Part shown: in pieces, positions 1 through 10,527 of the stretch
Position numbering within the stretch: position 1 is the first letter of the stretch
Layout: every line of letters starts with the position of its first letter
Source: Reichenbachiella ulvae
GTDB lineage: Bacteria; Bacteroidota; Bacteroidia; Cytophagales; Cyclobacteriaceae
Reading direction: 5' to 3'
Assembly (NCBI RefSeq): GCF_025833875.1
Contig: NZ_JAOYOD010000001.1
Coordinates: forward strand, 4,473,501-4,537,500
DNA length: 64,000 nucleotides
Notes under the pieces: generated by a model
The model's input: only the letters and a program-made list of their open reading frames with translations
Told to the model about the DNA's origin: nothing
Databases searched by the model: none
Program-made: the position numbers and the translations under genes

Positions 1-165
1 TGTGCTCAAGCGATAGATTCCTGGCATAGATTCAACTTCTATTTTGCTTTTTTTCCCTTCCAGTAAAAATAGTGGGAACATAAAGTCTTTAGGAGAAAGA
101 CGGGTCTCTTCCACCATGTTTCTAATGACTTCAGATTTACGATTTCTTCTTGGTCTTCTTAGCAT
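1..165 (-). CDS. hemB: Delta-aminolevulinic acid dehydratase (porphobilinogen synthase), N-terminal fragment
   Basis: This minus-strand gene starts at an ATG at 163-165 and runs off the left edge of the window; only 55 codons are visible. Read on the minus strand, it begins MLRRPRRNRKSEVIRNMVEE and continues through a stretch ending in SMPGIYRLS. That is the usual HemB opening: an Arg-rich start, then a PLF-type strand and the SMPG(V/I)xR motif. HemB condenses two 5-aminolevulinate molecules to porphobilinogen in the cytoplasm. The catalytic lysines and metal site lie outside the window. hemW and hemD occur elsewhere in the window but not in the same operon. The plus-strand reading frame over the same bases is a shadow. 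Confidence 0.85.
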   Translation of the reverse strand, partial: MLRRPRRNRKSEVIRNMVEETRLSPKDFMFPLFLLEGKKSKIEVESMPGIYRLST

Positions 166-350
166 GAGATTTCGATTTGGGAACAAAAGTAGAAAGAATA
201 GTCCTGATTCTACCATTAGCATTCATTGCCTTCGTCTTACAGCATACTAGACCGTTGATAATCAGTAATTAAAATTGAATAGCTGCTCGATAATGACTAA
301 ATTAATAAGGGTAAAACGATAGGAAATTGTTTTAAGATAAAGGAACAGCG

Positions 351-1589
351 ATGAGGAAGAAGATTGGCATAGCGATATCTGCACTGTTGATAGTACTATC
401 TATCCAGTACACCTATGCCCAACAAGTCGGGTTTGACCTTCCAGAAAACACGAAAAGAGTCCGAATTGATTTTAAAACCCACAACAATCTTATAGTCATT
501 CCTGTAGTTATCAATGAGTTTATTACAGCCAATTTTATCCTAGACACAGGAGTTCAGTACCCGATATTGACTGAAAAGCTGATTGCTGATATGATTGGTC
601 TGGAGTATGCCCGAAGGATTATCATTCAGGGGCCAGGAGAGAATGATTCAATCACTGCTCGAGTAGCTATGGATGTCAAATTAGAATTGCCAGGAGGTGT
701 GCATTCTGGTATCAATCAGGCATTGTTGGTATTAGAGGAGGATTATTTGGGCTTAAGAGAATCTATGGGAGCTGAGGTCTATGGAATCATTGGTTATGAC
801 ATATTTAGTCGCTTTATAGTGGAAATCAACTACGATGATCAGTATATAGTACTGCATGAGCCAAGAAAATATAAGCCCAGAAGAAGATACAAAAAGGTGG
901 AAATGAGAACTCACAACACCAAGCCATATATCAACCTGGCAGTGACAAACAATCGCGGCGAAACCAACAAAATGAGCTTGATGATTGATACTGGTGCTAG
1001 TCACTCCTTGTTAATTGATAATCCTGATGATCGTAGCGTTCTACCCACTTCTAATATTACTTCAGTCATAGGCAGAGGCTTAGGAGGTGAAATCAAGGGT
1101 AAGCTCGGTAGAGTCAAGACGGTCAAGGTAAACAAGTTTGAATTTGATGACCCGATTGTTTCTTTCCCATTAGAGGGAGATTACGGTTCTGGTGTGAAGC
1201 GTGGTAGTAGAAATGGTACTGTGGGCAGCGAATTTTTGTCTCGATTCAATGTGGTGTTTGACTATTTCTCTGGAACTCTCTATCTAAAAAAGGGACAATC
1301 ATACTCATCTCCCTTTGAGTATGACATGAGCGGAATGACCCTAGTGGCTCATGGAGAAGGCTTTGATCAATATAGAGTAAGCGCCGTAAGAAAGAACTCA
1401 CCTGCCTATCTGGCGGGAATCAAGGTCAATGATATAATCGAGACCATCAATGGTTTCAATTATGAAACCTTGCAATTGTCTGGTGCCAGTGCGATGCTAC
1501 GGTCACGTGAGGGAAAAAGGATTACAGTGAAGGTGACCAGAGATCAATTTGAATTCAAAACTTCCTTCAAACTCCAGCGCTATATTTAG
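351..1589 (+). CDS. Secreted retropepsin-like aspartyl protease with C-terminal PDZ domain
   Basis: The 412-residue protein begins with a signal peptide (residues 1-23, ending TYAQ). Two pepsin-like half domains follow, each with an active-site triad: D65-T66-G67 (FILDTG) and D213-T214-G215-A216 (MIDTGAS). A PDZ domain occupies about 330-412 (SPAYLAGIKVNDIIETING region). Two DTG motifs in one chain suggest an intramolecular pseudo-dimer, unlike single-motif retropepsins that dimerise. It is probably an envelope protease; its substrate is unknown. It stands alone, divergent from hemB, with icmF downstream in the same direction after a 155-bp gap. Bacteroidota carry many such aspartyl protease family proteins, so the family call is firm and the role is not. 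Confidence 0.85.
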   Translation: MRKKIGIAISALLIVLSIQYTYAQQVGFDLPENTKRVRIDFKTHNNLIVIPVVINEFITANFILDTGVQYPILTEKLIADMIGLEYARRIIIQGPGENDSITARVAMDVKLELPGGVHSGINQALLVLEEDYLGLRESMGAEVYGIIGYDIFSRFIVEINYDDQYIVLHEPRKYKPRRRYKKVEMRTHNTKPYINLAVTNNRGETNKMSLMIDTGASHSLLIDNPDDRSVLPTSNITSVIGRGLGGEIKGKLGRVKTVKVNKFEFDDPIVSFPLEGDYGSGVKRGSRNGTVGSEFLSRFNVVFDYFSGTLYLKKGQSYSSPFEYDMSGMTLVAHGEGFDQYRVSAVRKNSPAYLAGIKVNDIIETINGFNYETLQLSGASAMLRSREGKRITVKVTRDQFEFKTSFKLQRYI

Positions 1590-1690
1590 TACGAAAATTA
1601 GCGAAAATCCTCACTTGTTTATTTCTCCTCTTGGTTCAAATCCTTTCAATATTTTTATGAAGCTGCTTTTTTTGGGGAGGAACTCGTAAT

Positions 1691-1725
1691 TTGAATCAGC
1701 GAAAAAGTTATTTTTTCTACTTTTG
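1691..1725 (+). promoter_or_regulatory. Possible Bacteroidota-type promoter for icmF
   Basis: TACTTTTG at 1718-1725 fits the Bacteroidota -7 element TAnnTTTG and lies 19 bases before the icmF start codon. A TTG at 1691-1693 could be the -33 element, but the 24-base spacer is longer than usual, so the assignment is weak. Confidence 0.3.
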
Positions 1726-1744
1726 GCGAAATTATTAGAGCGAT

Positions 1745-4700
1745 ATGAACACACCGACAATCCAGGTATATTCTCCCCAAAATGCGATACGAATAGTTAC
1801 TGCTGCTTCCCTCTTTGATGGGCATGATGCGGCCATCAATATTATGCGTCGCATTATTCAGGCCACAGGTGTGGAGGTCATTCATTTGGGTCACAATCGC
1901 TCCGTGGATGAGATTGTCAATTGTGCCATACAGGAGGATGTGCAGGCCATTGCGATTACTTCTTACCAAGGTGGACATGTGGAGTATTTCAAGTATATGT
2001 ATGATTTGCTCAGAGAAAAGGGTCGTCCAGAAATAAAAATTTTTGGAGGCGGAGGCGGAACCATTCTACCTGAAGAGATAAAGGAGCTCCATGATTACGG
2101 CATATCACGAATCTACAGCCCCGACGATGGACGTGAAATGGGATTGCAGGGGATGATCAACGATATGATTGAGGCCTGTGATTTCCCAATTGGTCAAAGT
2201 CTAAATGGTGAAGCCAATGAATTGTCAGCAGTTGAGCCTTTGGCCATTAGTCGTTTGATCACTGCTGCAGAAAATTTTGCTGACACGAATAGAGAAATTT
2301 TAGACGGTGTACTATCCAAAGGGAAAGAAGTAAAATCACCAGTACTCGGCATAACTGGAACTGGAGGGGCCGGAAAGTCATCGTTAGTAGATGAACTCGT
2401 CCGCAGATTTTTGATGGATTTTGAGGATAAGCGCATAGCAATTATTTCGGTGGATCCATCAAAGAGAAAAACGGGTGGAGCACTACTCGGTGATCGCATC
2501 CGTATGAATGCCATCGACCATCCAAGGGTCTACATGAGATCTCTCGCTACCAGACAGTCCAATCTGGCCCTTTCGAAGCATGTCAAAGAAGCAGTAGACA
2601 TTGTGAAAGCGGCGGGATATGATTTGGTCATTTTGGAGACAAGTGGAATTGGTCAGTCGGACACTGAGATTACGGATCACTCTGATCTTTCGCTTTATGT
2701 CATGACTCCAGAATATGGAGCCGCTACCCAGCTGGAAAAAATCGATATGCTGGATTTTGCTGACATTATTGCGCTGAATAAATTCGATAAGAGGGGGGCT
2801 CTGGATGCACTGAGGGATGTGAAGAAACAATACCAACGCAATCACCAGCTTTGGGATGCCAAAGAAGAGGAACTGCCCGTTTTTGGGACTATAGCGTCTC
2901 AGTTCAATGATCCGGGGATGAATCAGCTCTATGCTCAGATCATGAAGTCGATCGATAAAATATCGACCGCTGACTTCAGCCCCAAAATTCAATTGACTGA
3001 AGAGCAATCTGAAAAAATCTATATCATACCACCTAAGCGCGTTCGTTACTTGTCCGAAATTTCGGAAGGCATTCGTGATTACGATCAGTGGGTGGATCGC
3101 CAAAAGGAAATTGCACAGAATCTTTACAGTGTGCACAATACCATCCAGCTAGCGAGTGATCAGTCTTTGATTGAGAATCTGGATGAACTTTACGAAAAGT
3201 TAAGCCTTGATTTAGATCCTAGAAACAAGAAACTCCTGGAGGAATGGAATGCGAAAAAGGCCAACTACGAATCGGACGAGTTTATATATCAAGTAAGAGG
3301 GAAGGACATCAAAGTACAAACGAAGACCCTTTCTCTATCCAAGACCAAAATACCAAAAGTATCGCTCCCGAGGTATGAGGCCTGGGGGGATATACTCAAA
3401 TGGTCTCTACAGGAGAATGTGCCGGGAGAATTTCCATATACTGCTGGGGTATTTCCTTTCAAGCGTCAGGGAGAAGATCCTACACGTATGTTTGCTGGAG
3501 AGGGAGGTCCAGAGAGAACCAACAGGCGTTTTCATTATGTATCGATGGGTTTGCCAGCCGCTAGACTATCGACTGCTTTTGATTCTGTGACACTTTATGG
3601 AGCAGATCCGGATTTTCGTCCTGATATCTATGGTAAAATTGGCAACTCAGGGGTGAACATTTGTTGTCTGGATGATGCGAAGAAGTTGTACTCTGGTTTT
3701 GATCTGACTGCCCCGACGACATCTGTGTCGATGACCATCAATGGCCCTGCTGCTACTATCTGTGCTTTCTTTATGAATGCGGCAATAGATCAGCAGTGCG
3801 AAAAGTACATCAAAGAAAATGGACTGGAGGATGAGGTAGAGCAAAAAATCAATGCCCTATATCAGGACAAAATTAGACCCCAATACCAGGGAGAGCTACC
3901 TGAAGGAAACAATGGATTGGGCTTGATGCTATTGGGAGTAACCGGAAATCAGGTGCTTCCTATGGAGATTTATCAGCAGATCAAAAAGGATACTTTATCC
4001 AAAGTAAGAGGTACCGTGCAAGCCGATATTTTGAAGGAGGATCAGGCACAGAATACTTGTATCTTTTCTACAGAATTTTCTCTCCGAGTAATGGGGGACG
4101 TACAGCAGTATTTCATAGATCAAGCCGTAAAGAATTTTTATTCCGTTTCTATCTCCGGGTATCATATCGCCGAAGCAGGAGCTAATCCGATCACTCAGTT
4201 GGCACTGACGCTATCGAATGGTTTTACCTTCGTGGAGTACTATGTGTCCAGAGGCATGGATGTCAATGATTTTGCGCCTAATCTGTCTTTTTTCTTTTCC
4301 AATGGTATCGATCCAGAATATGCGGTGATTGGTAGAGTGGCACGTAGAATCTGGGCCAAGGCCATGAAACTGAAGTACAATGCAGATGAGCGTTCTCAGA
4401 AGTTGAAGTATCATATACAGACGAGCGGTCGCTCCTTGCATGCACAGGAGATCGATTTCAACGACATCAGGACGACTCTTCAGGCACTATATGCGATCTA
4501 CGACAATTGTAATTCGCTTCATACCAATGCCTACGATGAGGCCATTACCACGCCGACAGAGGCTTCCGTTAGACGGGCGATGGCCATCCAACTGATCATC
4601 AACAAGGAGTTGGGGTTGGCCAAGAACGAGAACCCGCTGCAGGGGTCGTTCATCATCGAGGAGTTGACAGATTTGGTAGAGGAGGCTGTGCTGGCGGAGT

Positions 4701-5107
4701 TTGATCGAATCACAGACCGAGGCGGTGTATTGGGTGCCATGGAGACCATGTACCAGCGCAGCAAAATTCAGGAAGAGAGTCTACACTACGAACATTTGAA
4801 ACATTCGGGAGAGTATCCTATCATAGGAGTAAACACCTTCCTTTCATCACAGGGTTCTCCGACCGTGACACCCGGTGAGGTGATTCGTGCAACGAAAGAA
4901 GAGAAGGAATACCAGATCGAAATGCTTCAGAACCTGCATAAAGCTAATAGTAACAATTCGGAAAAGGCTCTGGAAGAACTGCAGCAAGTGGCCATTCAGA
5001 ATGGCAACATCTTCGAGTCTCTGATGGAAACTGTAAAGTCCTGCTCTTTGGGGCAGATCACGGAAGCACTCTACAAAGTAGGCGGGCAGTATCGTCGAAA
5101 TATGTAG
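1745..5107 (+). CDS. icmF: Fused isobutyryl-CoA mutase IcmF (B12-binding, G-protein chaperone and mutase domains)
   Basis: The 1120 residues match the length and domain order of IcmF. An N-terminal B12-binding domain has DGHDAA at 25-30, with H27 as probable cobalt ligand. A MeaI-type G-protein domain follows with Walker A GTGGAGKS at 205-212. The large mutase domain comes last. Two residues point to isobutyryl-CoA rather than methylmalonyl-CoA: F570 where methylmalonyl-CoA mutase has Tyr, and Q769 (QAQNTC) where it has Arg. The enzyme interconverts isobutyryl-CoA and n-butyryl-CoA using adenosylcobalamin, and the G domain serves cofactor loading. The gene is single and ends 3 bp before the convergent porin gene. 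A pivalyl-CoA or isovaleryl-CoA activity, as known in some IcmFs, cannot be ruled out. Confidence 0.93.
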   Translation: MNTPTIQVYSPQNAIRIVTAASLFDGHDAAINIMRRIIQATGVEVIHLGHNRSVDEIVNCAIQEDVQAIAITSYQGGHVEYFKYMYDLLREKGRPEIKIFGGGGGTILPEEIKELHDYGISRIYSPDDGREMGLQGMINDMIEACDFPIGQSLNGEANELSAVEPLAISRLITAAENFADTNREILDGVLSKGKEVKSPVLGITGTGGAGKSSLVDELVRRFLMDFEDKRIAIISVDPSKRKTGGALLGDRIRMNAIDHPRVYMRSLATRQSNLALSKHVKEAVDIVKAAGYDLVILETSGIGQSDTEITDHSDLSLYVMTPEYGAATQLEKIDMLDFADIIALNKFDKRGALDALRDVKKQYQRNHQLWDAKEEELPVFGTIASQFNDPGMNQLYAQIMKSIDKISTADFSPKIQLTEEQSEKIYIIPPKRVRYLSEISEGIRDYDQWVDRQKEIAQNLYSVHNTIQLASDQSLIENLDELYEKLSLDLDPRNKKLLEEWNAKKANYESDEFIYQVRGKDIKVQTKTLSLSKTKIPKVSLPRYEAWGDILKWSLQENVPGEFPYTAGVFPFKRQGEDPTRMFAGEGGPERTNRRFHYVSMGLPAARLSTAFDSVTLYGADPDFRPDIYGKIGNSGVNICCLDDAKKLYSGFDLTAPTTSVSMTINGPAATICAFFMNAAIDQQCEKYIKENGLEDEVEQKINALYQDKIRPQYQGELPEGNNGLGLMLLGVTGNQVLPMEIYQQIKKDTLSKVRGTVQADILKEDQAQNTCIFSTEFSLRVMGDVQQYFIDQAVKNFYSVSISGYHIAEAGANPITQLALTLSNGFTFVEYYVSRGMDVNDFAPNLSFFFSNGIDPEYAVIGRVARRIWAKAMKLKYNADERSQKLKYHIQTSGRSLHAQEIDFNDIRTTLQALYAIYDNCNSLHTNAYDEAITTPTEASVRRAMAIQLIINKELGLAKNENPLQGSFIIEELTDLVEEAVLAEFDRITDRGGVLGAMETMYQRSKIQEESLHYEHLKHSGEYPIIGVNTFLSSQGSPTVTPGEVIRATKEEKEYQIEMLQNLHKANSNNSEKALEELQQVAIQNGNIFESLMETVKSCSLGQITEALYKVGGQYRRNM

Positions 5108-5110
5108 TGT

Positions 5111-6205
5111 TTACCAGGATTTGTCAAATAGGATGGCGATTGAAGCGGTCATGAAGAAGTTTTGATTGGACAAAGATGAAATGTCATCAAATAGGTCGTC
5201 TGGACTATGAAAATATCGCCCTTCGATTCTGCACATGATTCTATTATCAGGTTGGTAGTCCATATTGAGTGAAACACCCGTAGTTTTAAAACCTGCAGGC
5301 CCTGACGAGCTAGTTACAATTTCATTTTCGTCATCAAAGTATTCCACCCGTAGGCCAGTGGCCCATCGCTGATTCCACTGCATATGCGCTACGACTACAG
5401 GTCCATACCACATGTCATAAGTGTCGCTGTTTTTGGCCGTTTGCTGCCATCCAAAATCAAACCCTGTGATCAGGTCCAGTTTTTCTGATAAAGAAAAGGT
5501 GGCGTATAGATTGTTGAAGTAGCGCATTCTGCGTGTCTCATCGGGGTCTTCGGTGCCTATGAATGTGCTCCAGTTTAATAGTACGTTCTCATTAGGTAGA
5601 AACTGAACTTGTGTTCCCATTGAGATCAAACTATTGCCAGGCACCCTTTGTATTCTTTGCCAACCATTGGTAGCTACAGCCATGAGAAACCACCTGTCAT
5701 TGGGGCTATAGCTCAGCTTGGCTCCTGAGAGAAAATAGGGGGAGCTCTCGGCTACCAGGGGTCGGGTCAGCGTAAAATTTTCAATGGATAGCGCGCTGGC
5801 AAATCCGAGATGGGAGGAAAACACTCCCGCATCCAGCCAGAGCGTATTAGCACGATTCAAAGAAAGTCCGACATAGGCTTCATTGAGACGCTGAAGCATG
5901 TTTTCTTCGGCAGCATAGTTGTCTTGGGCATAGGTTCCAGCCTGTAGTGCAATTCTAGCATGATAGCGCTGCTTTTCGTAATCAAGGCGGATCAGAGCCA
6001 GGTTGATATTGAATTCGTTGTGTCGGTTGTGGTTGAATAGAAACGGCTGACGAATGCTGGTATTGGGTTGGGAAAAATCATAACTGTAGTAGGTGTCGAT
6101 AAAGCCAGTAATATGAAGATCATCATTGGGAGTGTCTTGTGAAATGGCCATATGCGAGACCAAAAGACTCACAATCAAGAGGAGGCTTGAAAATTTTGGA
6201 TTCAT
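5111..6205 (-). CDS. Outer-membrane porin of the OmpL-like/BBP2 beta-barrel type
   Basis: The frame opens upstream at 6247, but the ATG at 6205 gives a proper signal peptide (MNPKFSSLLLIVSLLVSHMA), so a 364-residue protein is preferred. The mature part is rich in alternating aromatic beta strands. It opens with a strand ending GFIDTYYSYDF, followed by NRHNEFNINLALI and LDAGVFSSHLGFASA stretches. This pattern is typical of the putative porin family with outer-membrane beta-barrel-2 fold. It ends 3 bp from icmF (convergent). The 6250-6280 hairpin separates it from the upstream gene, so it probably has its own promoter. The transported solute is unknown. Confidence 0.75.
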   Translation of the reverse strand: MNPKFSSLLLIVSLLVSHMAISQDTPNDDLHITGFIDTYYSYDFSQPNTSIRQPFLFNHNRHNEFNINLALIRLDYEKQRYHARIALQAGTYAQDNYAAEENMLQRLNEAYVGLSLNRANTLWLDAGVFSSHLGFASALSIENFTLTRPLVAESSPYFLSGAKLSYSPNDRWFLMAVATNGWQRIQRVPGNSLISMGTQVQFLPNENVLLNWSTFIGTEDPDETRRMRYFNNLYATFSLSEKLDLITGFDFGWQQTAKNSDTYDMWYGPVVVAHMQWNQRWATGLRVEYFDDENEIVTSSSGPAGFKTTGVSLNMDYQPDNRIMCRIEGRYFHSPDDLFDDISSLSNQNFFMTASIAILFDKSW

Positions 6206-6249
6206 GTCGGATGTTTCATTTGTTAAGTCTGACATGAAAATAATCAAAA

Positions 6250-6280
6250 GAAAAAGCCAATGAAACTCATTGGCTTTTTC
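6250..6280 (-). terminator. Rho-independent terminator, possibly bidirectional
   Basis: A perfect 14-bp inverted repeat (arms 6250-6263 and 6267-6280, GAAAAAGCCAATGA and its complement) with a 3-base loop. It lies just downstream of the gene at 6320-7726. The A and T runs at the stem base would serve either direction. Confidence 0.8.
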
Positions 6281-6319
6281 TGACAGGTTTTTTTATGACA
6301 CTCGTCCCGTTTCTTTAGA

Positions 6320-7726
6320 TTATTGATACTTTCTCCATTCCAATTTATAGTGGTAGTCTATATATCGGGTGAAGATTTCTTCATAGTATTTCCCCCAGCT
6401 GTCAGTGTCTCCACCCCGGCCTTCGATTGCCTGGGTATGAATGATGGCCTTCGTTTCAACATCGAACCATACAAAGTAGCCACTCATACGTTCGGTTTGC
6501 TGATTGATATTTTCTACAATATAAGTGAGCCCCAACCCACTTCCTTCGGGAGGGTAAAGTTCTATGTGCTTCTGGATTCTTTCCACATCCAATCGCTGTT
6601 CATTGCTCACAATCCAGCTTTCGCTTTCCAGGATGGCCTTGTAGTAGTCTTTGACTAGTTCATCTTCTACATTCAGTTGTGTCTTTCTTAGCCATGCCTC
6701 GAATCTTCCCAGGTTTAGATCCTTATCAAATTGTGCTTTCCATGATGAGATCAGCCGAAATGAGCTTAGCTCTTGACCCATAAGGCTGGGGTTGATATAT
6801 CTAAACAGACTATAGTCAACGCCATACCAGGCGATTACTGGTTCGGTGTAAATACTACCTAAGGAATAAGAAGTCTTTGGAAGTTCGGCCCCACTGTTGG
6901 TAAACATCTGTGGCGTACTGAAGGCATACATTTTGTTCAGACCATAAAAGGCATACTCTCCAGCCAATAAAACATCCTTTATGATGATTTCGTAGTACTC
7001 ATCACTCAGTTTTTTGTACTCTATGTTTCTGTAGTTTTTGGTATTTTGAGAGGTGTTGGAAGTAGCACTAAAGGGTGCTGCAGCAGTAGAAGAGGTATAG
7101 GCTGGCAGGTACCTTTCCTTGTAATCATCCCCGATAAGATCAAAGTTGACCAGCTTGAACAACTCTCTTGGGTTCATGCCAGGCGTCACTTTGATGATGA
7201 AAGAATCTCCTTCTTTTACCGTCACGTTCGATTTAGGTCCGTTCAACTTGTAGAAACTCGTCGCAGAGGCATAGAAGGCAAACCCTCCTGCCTTGGTCAC
7301 CATTTCAGGAGTGCCATATTCAAGGTTTCTGACTGTATTAGAGTTTTTGTCCCAGATCATGACAGTGTTGATAAAGTCTATGGTCGGGTAGTTGCCACTG
7401 CTACTGGAGCTGCTGCTATAGCTTGGTCTGCTTTGCTGTGTAGGTCTGGATGTACTGCTTGAGTTTCCTTTTCCCTCAAGTGATAAGATTTGATTTTTTA
7501 GATCTGCAGCCTTTCCATACTCTTCATTTTGAACGGCTCGATCCAGTTCAGTTCTTAATTCATAAGCTTTTTTGAATTTAGCCGCTCCGGCATAGTCCTC
7601 GTTCATGGCGGCCTCTTTTTTCGCCTGATCCAATTCTGACAGGGAATAATCCATCAACGACTTTTGAGCGAAAGTGTAGGTCGAAATCGCTGTGATCAAA
7701 AATAACAGTGTAATAATCTTTCTCAT
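6320..7726 (-). CDS. Secreted protein with two UVR-like motifs, a Ser-rich linker and an unknown C-terminal domain
   Basis: The 468-residue protein has a signal peptide (1-20, ending TYTFAQ). Residues about 29-85 hold two copies of a UVR-like helical hairpin (LDQAKKEAAMNEDYAGAAKF, then LDRAVQNEEYGKAADLKNQI), the motif best known from UvrB/UvrC contacts. A Ser-rich linker covers about 87-112. The remaining 350 residues are rich in Tyr and Trp and I do not recognise them. The UVR-like motif in an exported protein probably serves protein-protein contact rather than DNA repair. It lies 59 bp downstream of the barrel gene at 7786-10518 in the same direction and ends at the 6250-6280 terminator, so the two may be co-transcribed. 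Confidence 0.7.
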   Translation of the reverse strand: MRKIITLLFLITAISTYTFAQKSLMDYSLSELDQAKKEAAMNEDYAGAAKFKKAYELRTELDRAVQNEEYGKAADLKNQILSLEGKGNSSSTSRPTQQSRPSYSSSSSSSGNYPTIDFINTVMIWDKNSNTVRNLEYGTPEMVTKAGGFAFYASATSFYKLNGPKSNVTVKEGDSFIIKVTPGMNPRELFKLVNFDLIGDDYKERYLPAYTSSTAAAPFSATSNTSQNTKNYRNIEYKKLSDEYYEIIIKDVLLAGEYAFYGLNKMYAFSTPQMFTNSGAELPKTSYSLGSIYTEPVIAWYGVDYSLFRYINPSLMGQELSSFRLISSWKAQFDKDLNLGRFEAWLRKTQLNVEDELVKDYYKAILESESWIVSNEQRLDVERIQKHIELYPPEGSGLGLTYIVENINQQTERMSGYFVWFDVETKAIIHTQAIEGRGGDTDSWGKYYEEIFTRYIDYHYKLEWRKYQ

Positions 7727-7785
7727 ATTCGGTCTTCAATATCTAATTCAAGACCGAATATAAAGAAGGACTAGCGCAAAGCCAA

Positions 7786-10518
7786 TTAGTTCTTGTCAGT
7801 CTTGAACCTTCGGAGTTGATAACTTGCAGTTAGCATAAAGTATTGCTGGAGCACTTCTGTACGCGTTTCCTGAACATAGGCGGAAGTTACGTTTTGTGAG
7901 AAACTCTGGTTTTGTCCAAGCAAATCAAATACCGATAGCTCTATTTCCATGGCATCATTTTTCAAGAATTTGCGAGCCACACTCATGTTCCAAAGCACAT
8001 ATTCACTATCCGATGCTTCACTCAAGCCATTGTACTTTTGGTAGTAGATGTCATTTCTGAACACAAAGCCACCAGCAAAAATCAAGTTGAGTTTACCTCC
8101 TGTAGTTTGTGTCATGTAGGAGGTGTTTGCATCTTCATTGCTGGTGTTGTAAACCCTATTAGCATCTACTTGATAGTAAATGTTAAAGTCAAAGTTTTCA
8201 CTAATGTTACTGGTTACACCCAGCTTGAAGTTTCCATTATACTGGTGGGCGATGTTGCTTTTGCCTTCTATTTGCCCCGGAAGTCTTGTGTAGTTGAAGC
8301 CAATAGAAGTGTTCAAATTTGACTTCAGCTTTTCTATCATTATACTGTGCGTGGTGTTGTTATTTACAGTCCAAAACCCATCCAAATTGATTGGTTGTGA
8401 GATTTGTGCACCTTTTTGAACGACTACACCGCTGGTATACACAGAATCCTTTTCAGCATATCGAGTCGAATTGGTGATGAAATTGTGAGTCATCTGTACC
8501 CGTGTGAAATTGGAAATGGACGTGTTGTTGTCCGGGTTGGGACGATTAAATCTCACCATTGCCATATGCGAATAACTCTGATCCAATTCTGGATTACCCA
8601 TAGAAATGAAGAGCGGGTTACTGTTATCAATTACATTTTGCAGCTGGTTGATGGATGGGGCACTGGTGCTACTTCTGTACATCATAAACATATCCGCCTT
8701 GTCGCCCAATTCGACTCTACCCATAGCAAATGGCAGAAGGGCAGAAAAACCATTGTGATACTGGCCTGTCTCAGGCTGATATTGCTGGTTATTCAGCTCG
8801 GCGTATTGGTAAGCCAAACCAAACCGGTAGAACTTACCGAAGGATGAATTACTAAAATTGATCTCGGGTTTGTGCACCGTGTAGCCACTGGTAAATTCAT
8901 TGGATAGCAGCGTGCTGTAAGTTTTGTTTCCCGATTCTGGATCTACTATATAACTGTTTTTGTCAGATGCTCTGTTGCGATAGCTGATTTCGTATGAGAC
9001 GCCTAATTGACTTGTATTGCCCACAGGTTCAGCATAGCTGAGTTCGGCACTCAGTGTATAATCAGATTCGTCAGTCAGGTATTGAGTGATCGAGTCGAGC
9101 GCTACATCTTCATAGTAGTTTTCGCGATCTGTGTTTCGATAGTTCGTTCTTAGTTCCACTGAGGCACTGCGTCCGATCTTTTTAAATTTGTGCATGTAGC
9201 TCAAATAATTGTCCACATTGTAGGATTGATTCGAACTCTTGAAGTTGTTTTCTGTTTGGTTGACTCTGTTCCCAGCCTCATCCTGGGTCAGACCTACCGT
9301 ATAATTCAGACTTTGGTTGTCCTGATAACTGATGCTGGGTCTGAAACGAATCTGATTGTTGTCGTTAATGTTATAAGTCAGTCGTGCATTCAAGCGATGA
9401 TTCAGGTTTTCGGTATCCTGATTCTGTTGCTCGTTGTAGAACTGCAGGCTGTCTCCACGGAAGATCTCTCGATTGGTCGTCTGATCTCTACTGTTATTGC
9501 TTTGATTGAAAAAATAGCTCCCTTCCAAGTCTACTTTGTCTCCGAGATTATCCGTAAAGTTGACACCAATAGCATTGGTTTGAGTGATGCCACTTTGAGC
9601 GCCTACCAGAAGGTTGCCTCCGCCGCGTCTGAAACCTCCACGGCCGCCACTTACTTCTGCCAGATCTTCGTCGCTGAAGTTTTGCTGGTTGATGTTGTTG
9701 GTCATGCCTATGACGGTAACTCTACGATCTCCATTGAAGGTATTCAGGTTCGCACCAGCTTTGTAGCGTTCGTCTGTGCCATAGCCGGCATATACTTTCC
9801 CAAATTGACCATTTCTTCGATCTTCCTTGGTGACCACATTAAGTGTCTTGGTCGTGTTGCCATCATCTACACCGGTAAACTGCGAGCGCTCACTTTTTTG
9901 ATCAAAAACCTCCACGCGTTTTACCACATCAGCTGGTAGAGTATTGAGGGAAAGCAAGGGATCCTGTCCAAAGAATCTTTTTCCGTCAAGCAATACCTGT
10001 CCTACAGTTTCACCATTGGCAGTGACTCCTCCATTTTCAATCACTATACCCGGCATCTTGCTCACGAGATCCAATGTGCTGGCATCAGGATTTACTTTGT
10101 AGGCTTCTGCATTGTACTGGGTGGTGTCGCCTTTTTGCTCCATGGCTACTACGGCCGCTTCGACCTTTATTTCATCCAGCATTTTTGAGTCTGGGTCGAT
10201 CAGTACATTGCCCAGGTTCATTTCGGTTTCCATCACACGGATCACGCGACTATAGGGCTTGTAGCCCATGCTCCGAACAATCAATTTGTAAAAAGCCCGG
10301 TTCACTTTTTGGAACAGGAAAATACCATCCACATCTGCGATGACATATTTGGATTGACTGGAATCCTTAAGGTTGTAAAGTTGAACGGTAGCCCCCACCA
10401 ACACCGAACCATCGGAGCTGTCTACCAGACGTCCATATACGTTGACTCCCGCTTCATCTTGAGCGAAAGAATAAAGGTGCGGTAGGATGAATAGGGCAAT
10501 AAATATTAGTTTTTTCAC
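7786..10518 (-). CDS. TonB-dependent receptor-like outer-membrane beta-barrel protein
   Basis: The 910 residues comprise a signal peptide (1-19), a carboxypeptidase-regulatory-like domain (about 24-110, VNVYGRLVDSSDGSVLVGAT), a plug-like region (about 125-240, including VLLDGKRFFG), and a long C-terminal barrel rich in NxN and aromatic strands. This matches the outer-membrane beta-barrel family common in Bacteroidota, which is related to TonB-dependent receptors but often lacks an obvious TonB box. A GGRGG stretch lies in an early barrel loop. No SusD-like or DUF4249 partner is adjacent. Instead the small helical protein at 10528-10917 lies 9 bp upstream in the same operon. The substrate is unknown. 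Confidence 0.85.
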   Translation of the reverse strand: MKKLIFIALFILPHLYSFAQDEAGVNVYGRLVDSSDGSVLVGATVQLYNLKDSSQSKYVIADVDGIFLFQKVNRAFYKLIVRSMGYKPYSRVIRVMETEMNLGNVLIDPDSKMLDEIKVEAAVVAMEQKGDTTQYNAEAYKVNPDASTLDLVSKMPGIVIENGGVTANGETVGQVLLDGKRFFGQDPLLSLNTLPADVVKRVEVFDQKSERSQFTGVDDGNTTKTLNVVTKEDRRNGQFGKVYAGYGTDERYKAGANLNTFNGDRRVTVIGMTNNINQQNFSDEDLAEVSGGRGGFRRGGGNLLVGAQSGITQTNAIGVNFTDNLGDKVDLEGSYFFNQSNNSRDQTTNREIFRGDSLQFYNEQQNQDTENLNHRLNARLTYNINDNNQIRFRPSISYQDNQSLNYTVGLTQDEAGNRVNQTENNFKSSNQSYNVDNYLSYMHKFKKIGRSASVELRTNYRNTDRENYYEDVALDSITQYLTDESDYTLSAELSYAEPVGNTSQLGVSYEISYRNRASDKNSYIVDPESGNKTYSTLLSNEFTSGYTVHKPEINFSNSSFGKFYRFGLAYQYAELNNQQYQPETGQYHNGFSALLPFAMGRVELGDKADMFMMYRSSTSAPSINQLQNVIDNSNPLFISMGNPELDQSYSHMAMVRFNRPNPDNNTSISNFTRVQMTHNFITNSTRYAEKDSVYTSGVVVQKGAQISQPINLDGFWTVNNNTTHSIMIEKLKSNLNTSIGFNYTRLPGQIEGKSNIAHQYNGNFKLGVTSNISENFDFNIYYQVDANRVYNTSNEDANTSYMTQTTGGKLNLIFAGGFVFRNDIYYQKYNGLSEASDSEYVLWNMSVARKFLKNDAMEIELSVFDLLGQNQSFSQNVTSAYVQETRTEVLQQYFMLTASYQLRRFKTDKN

Positions 10519-10527
10519 GATCGATTA

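Noticed and set aside
44..250. 68-codon plus-strand frame near the left edge
   Set aside because: It overlaps the recognisable HemB N-terminus on the minus strand and has no domain of its own.
1745..5107. Methylmalonyl-CoA mutase
   Set aside because: The fused three-domain layout, F570 and Q769 are the signature of isobutyryl-CoA mutase IcmF instead.
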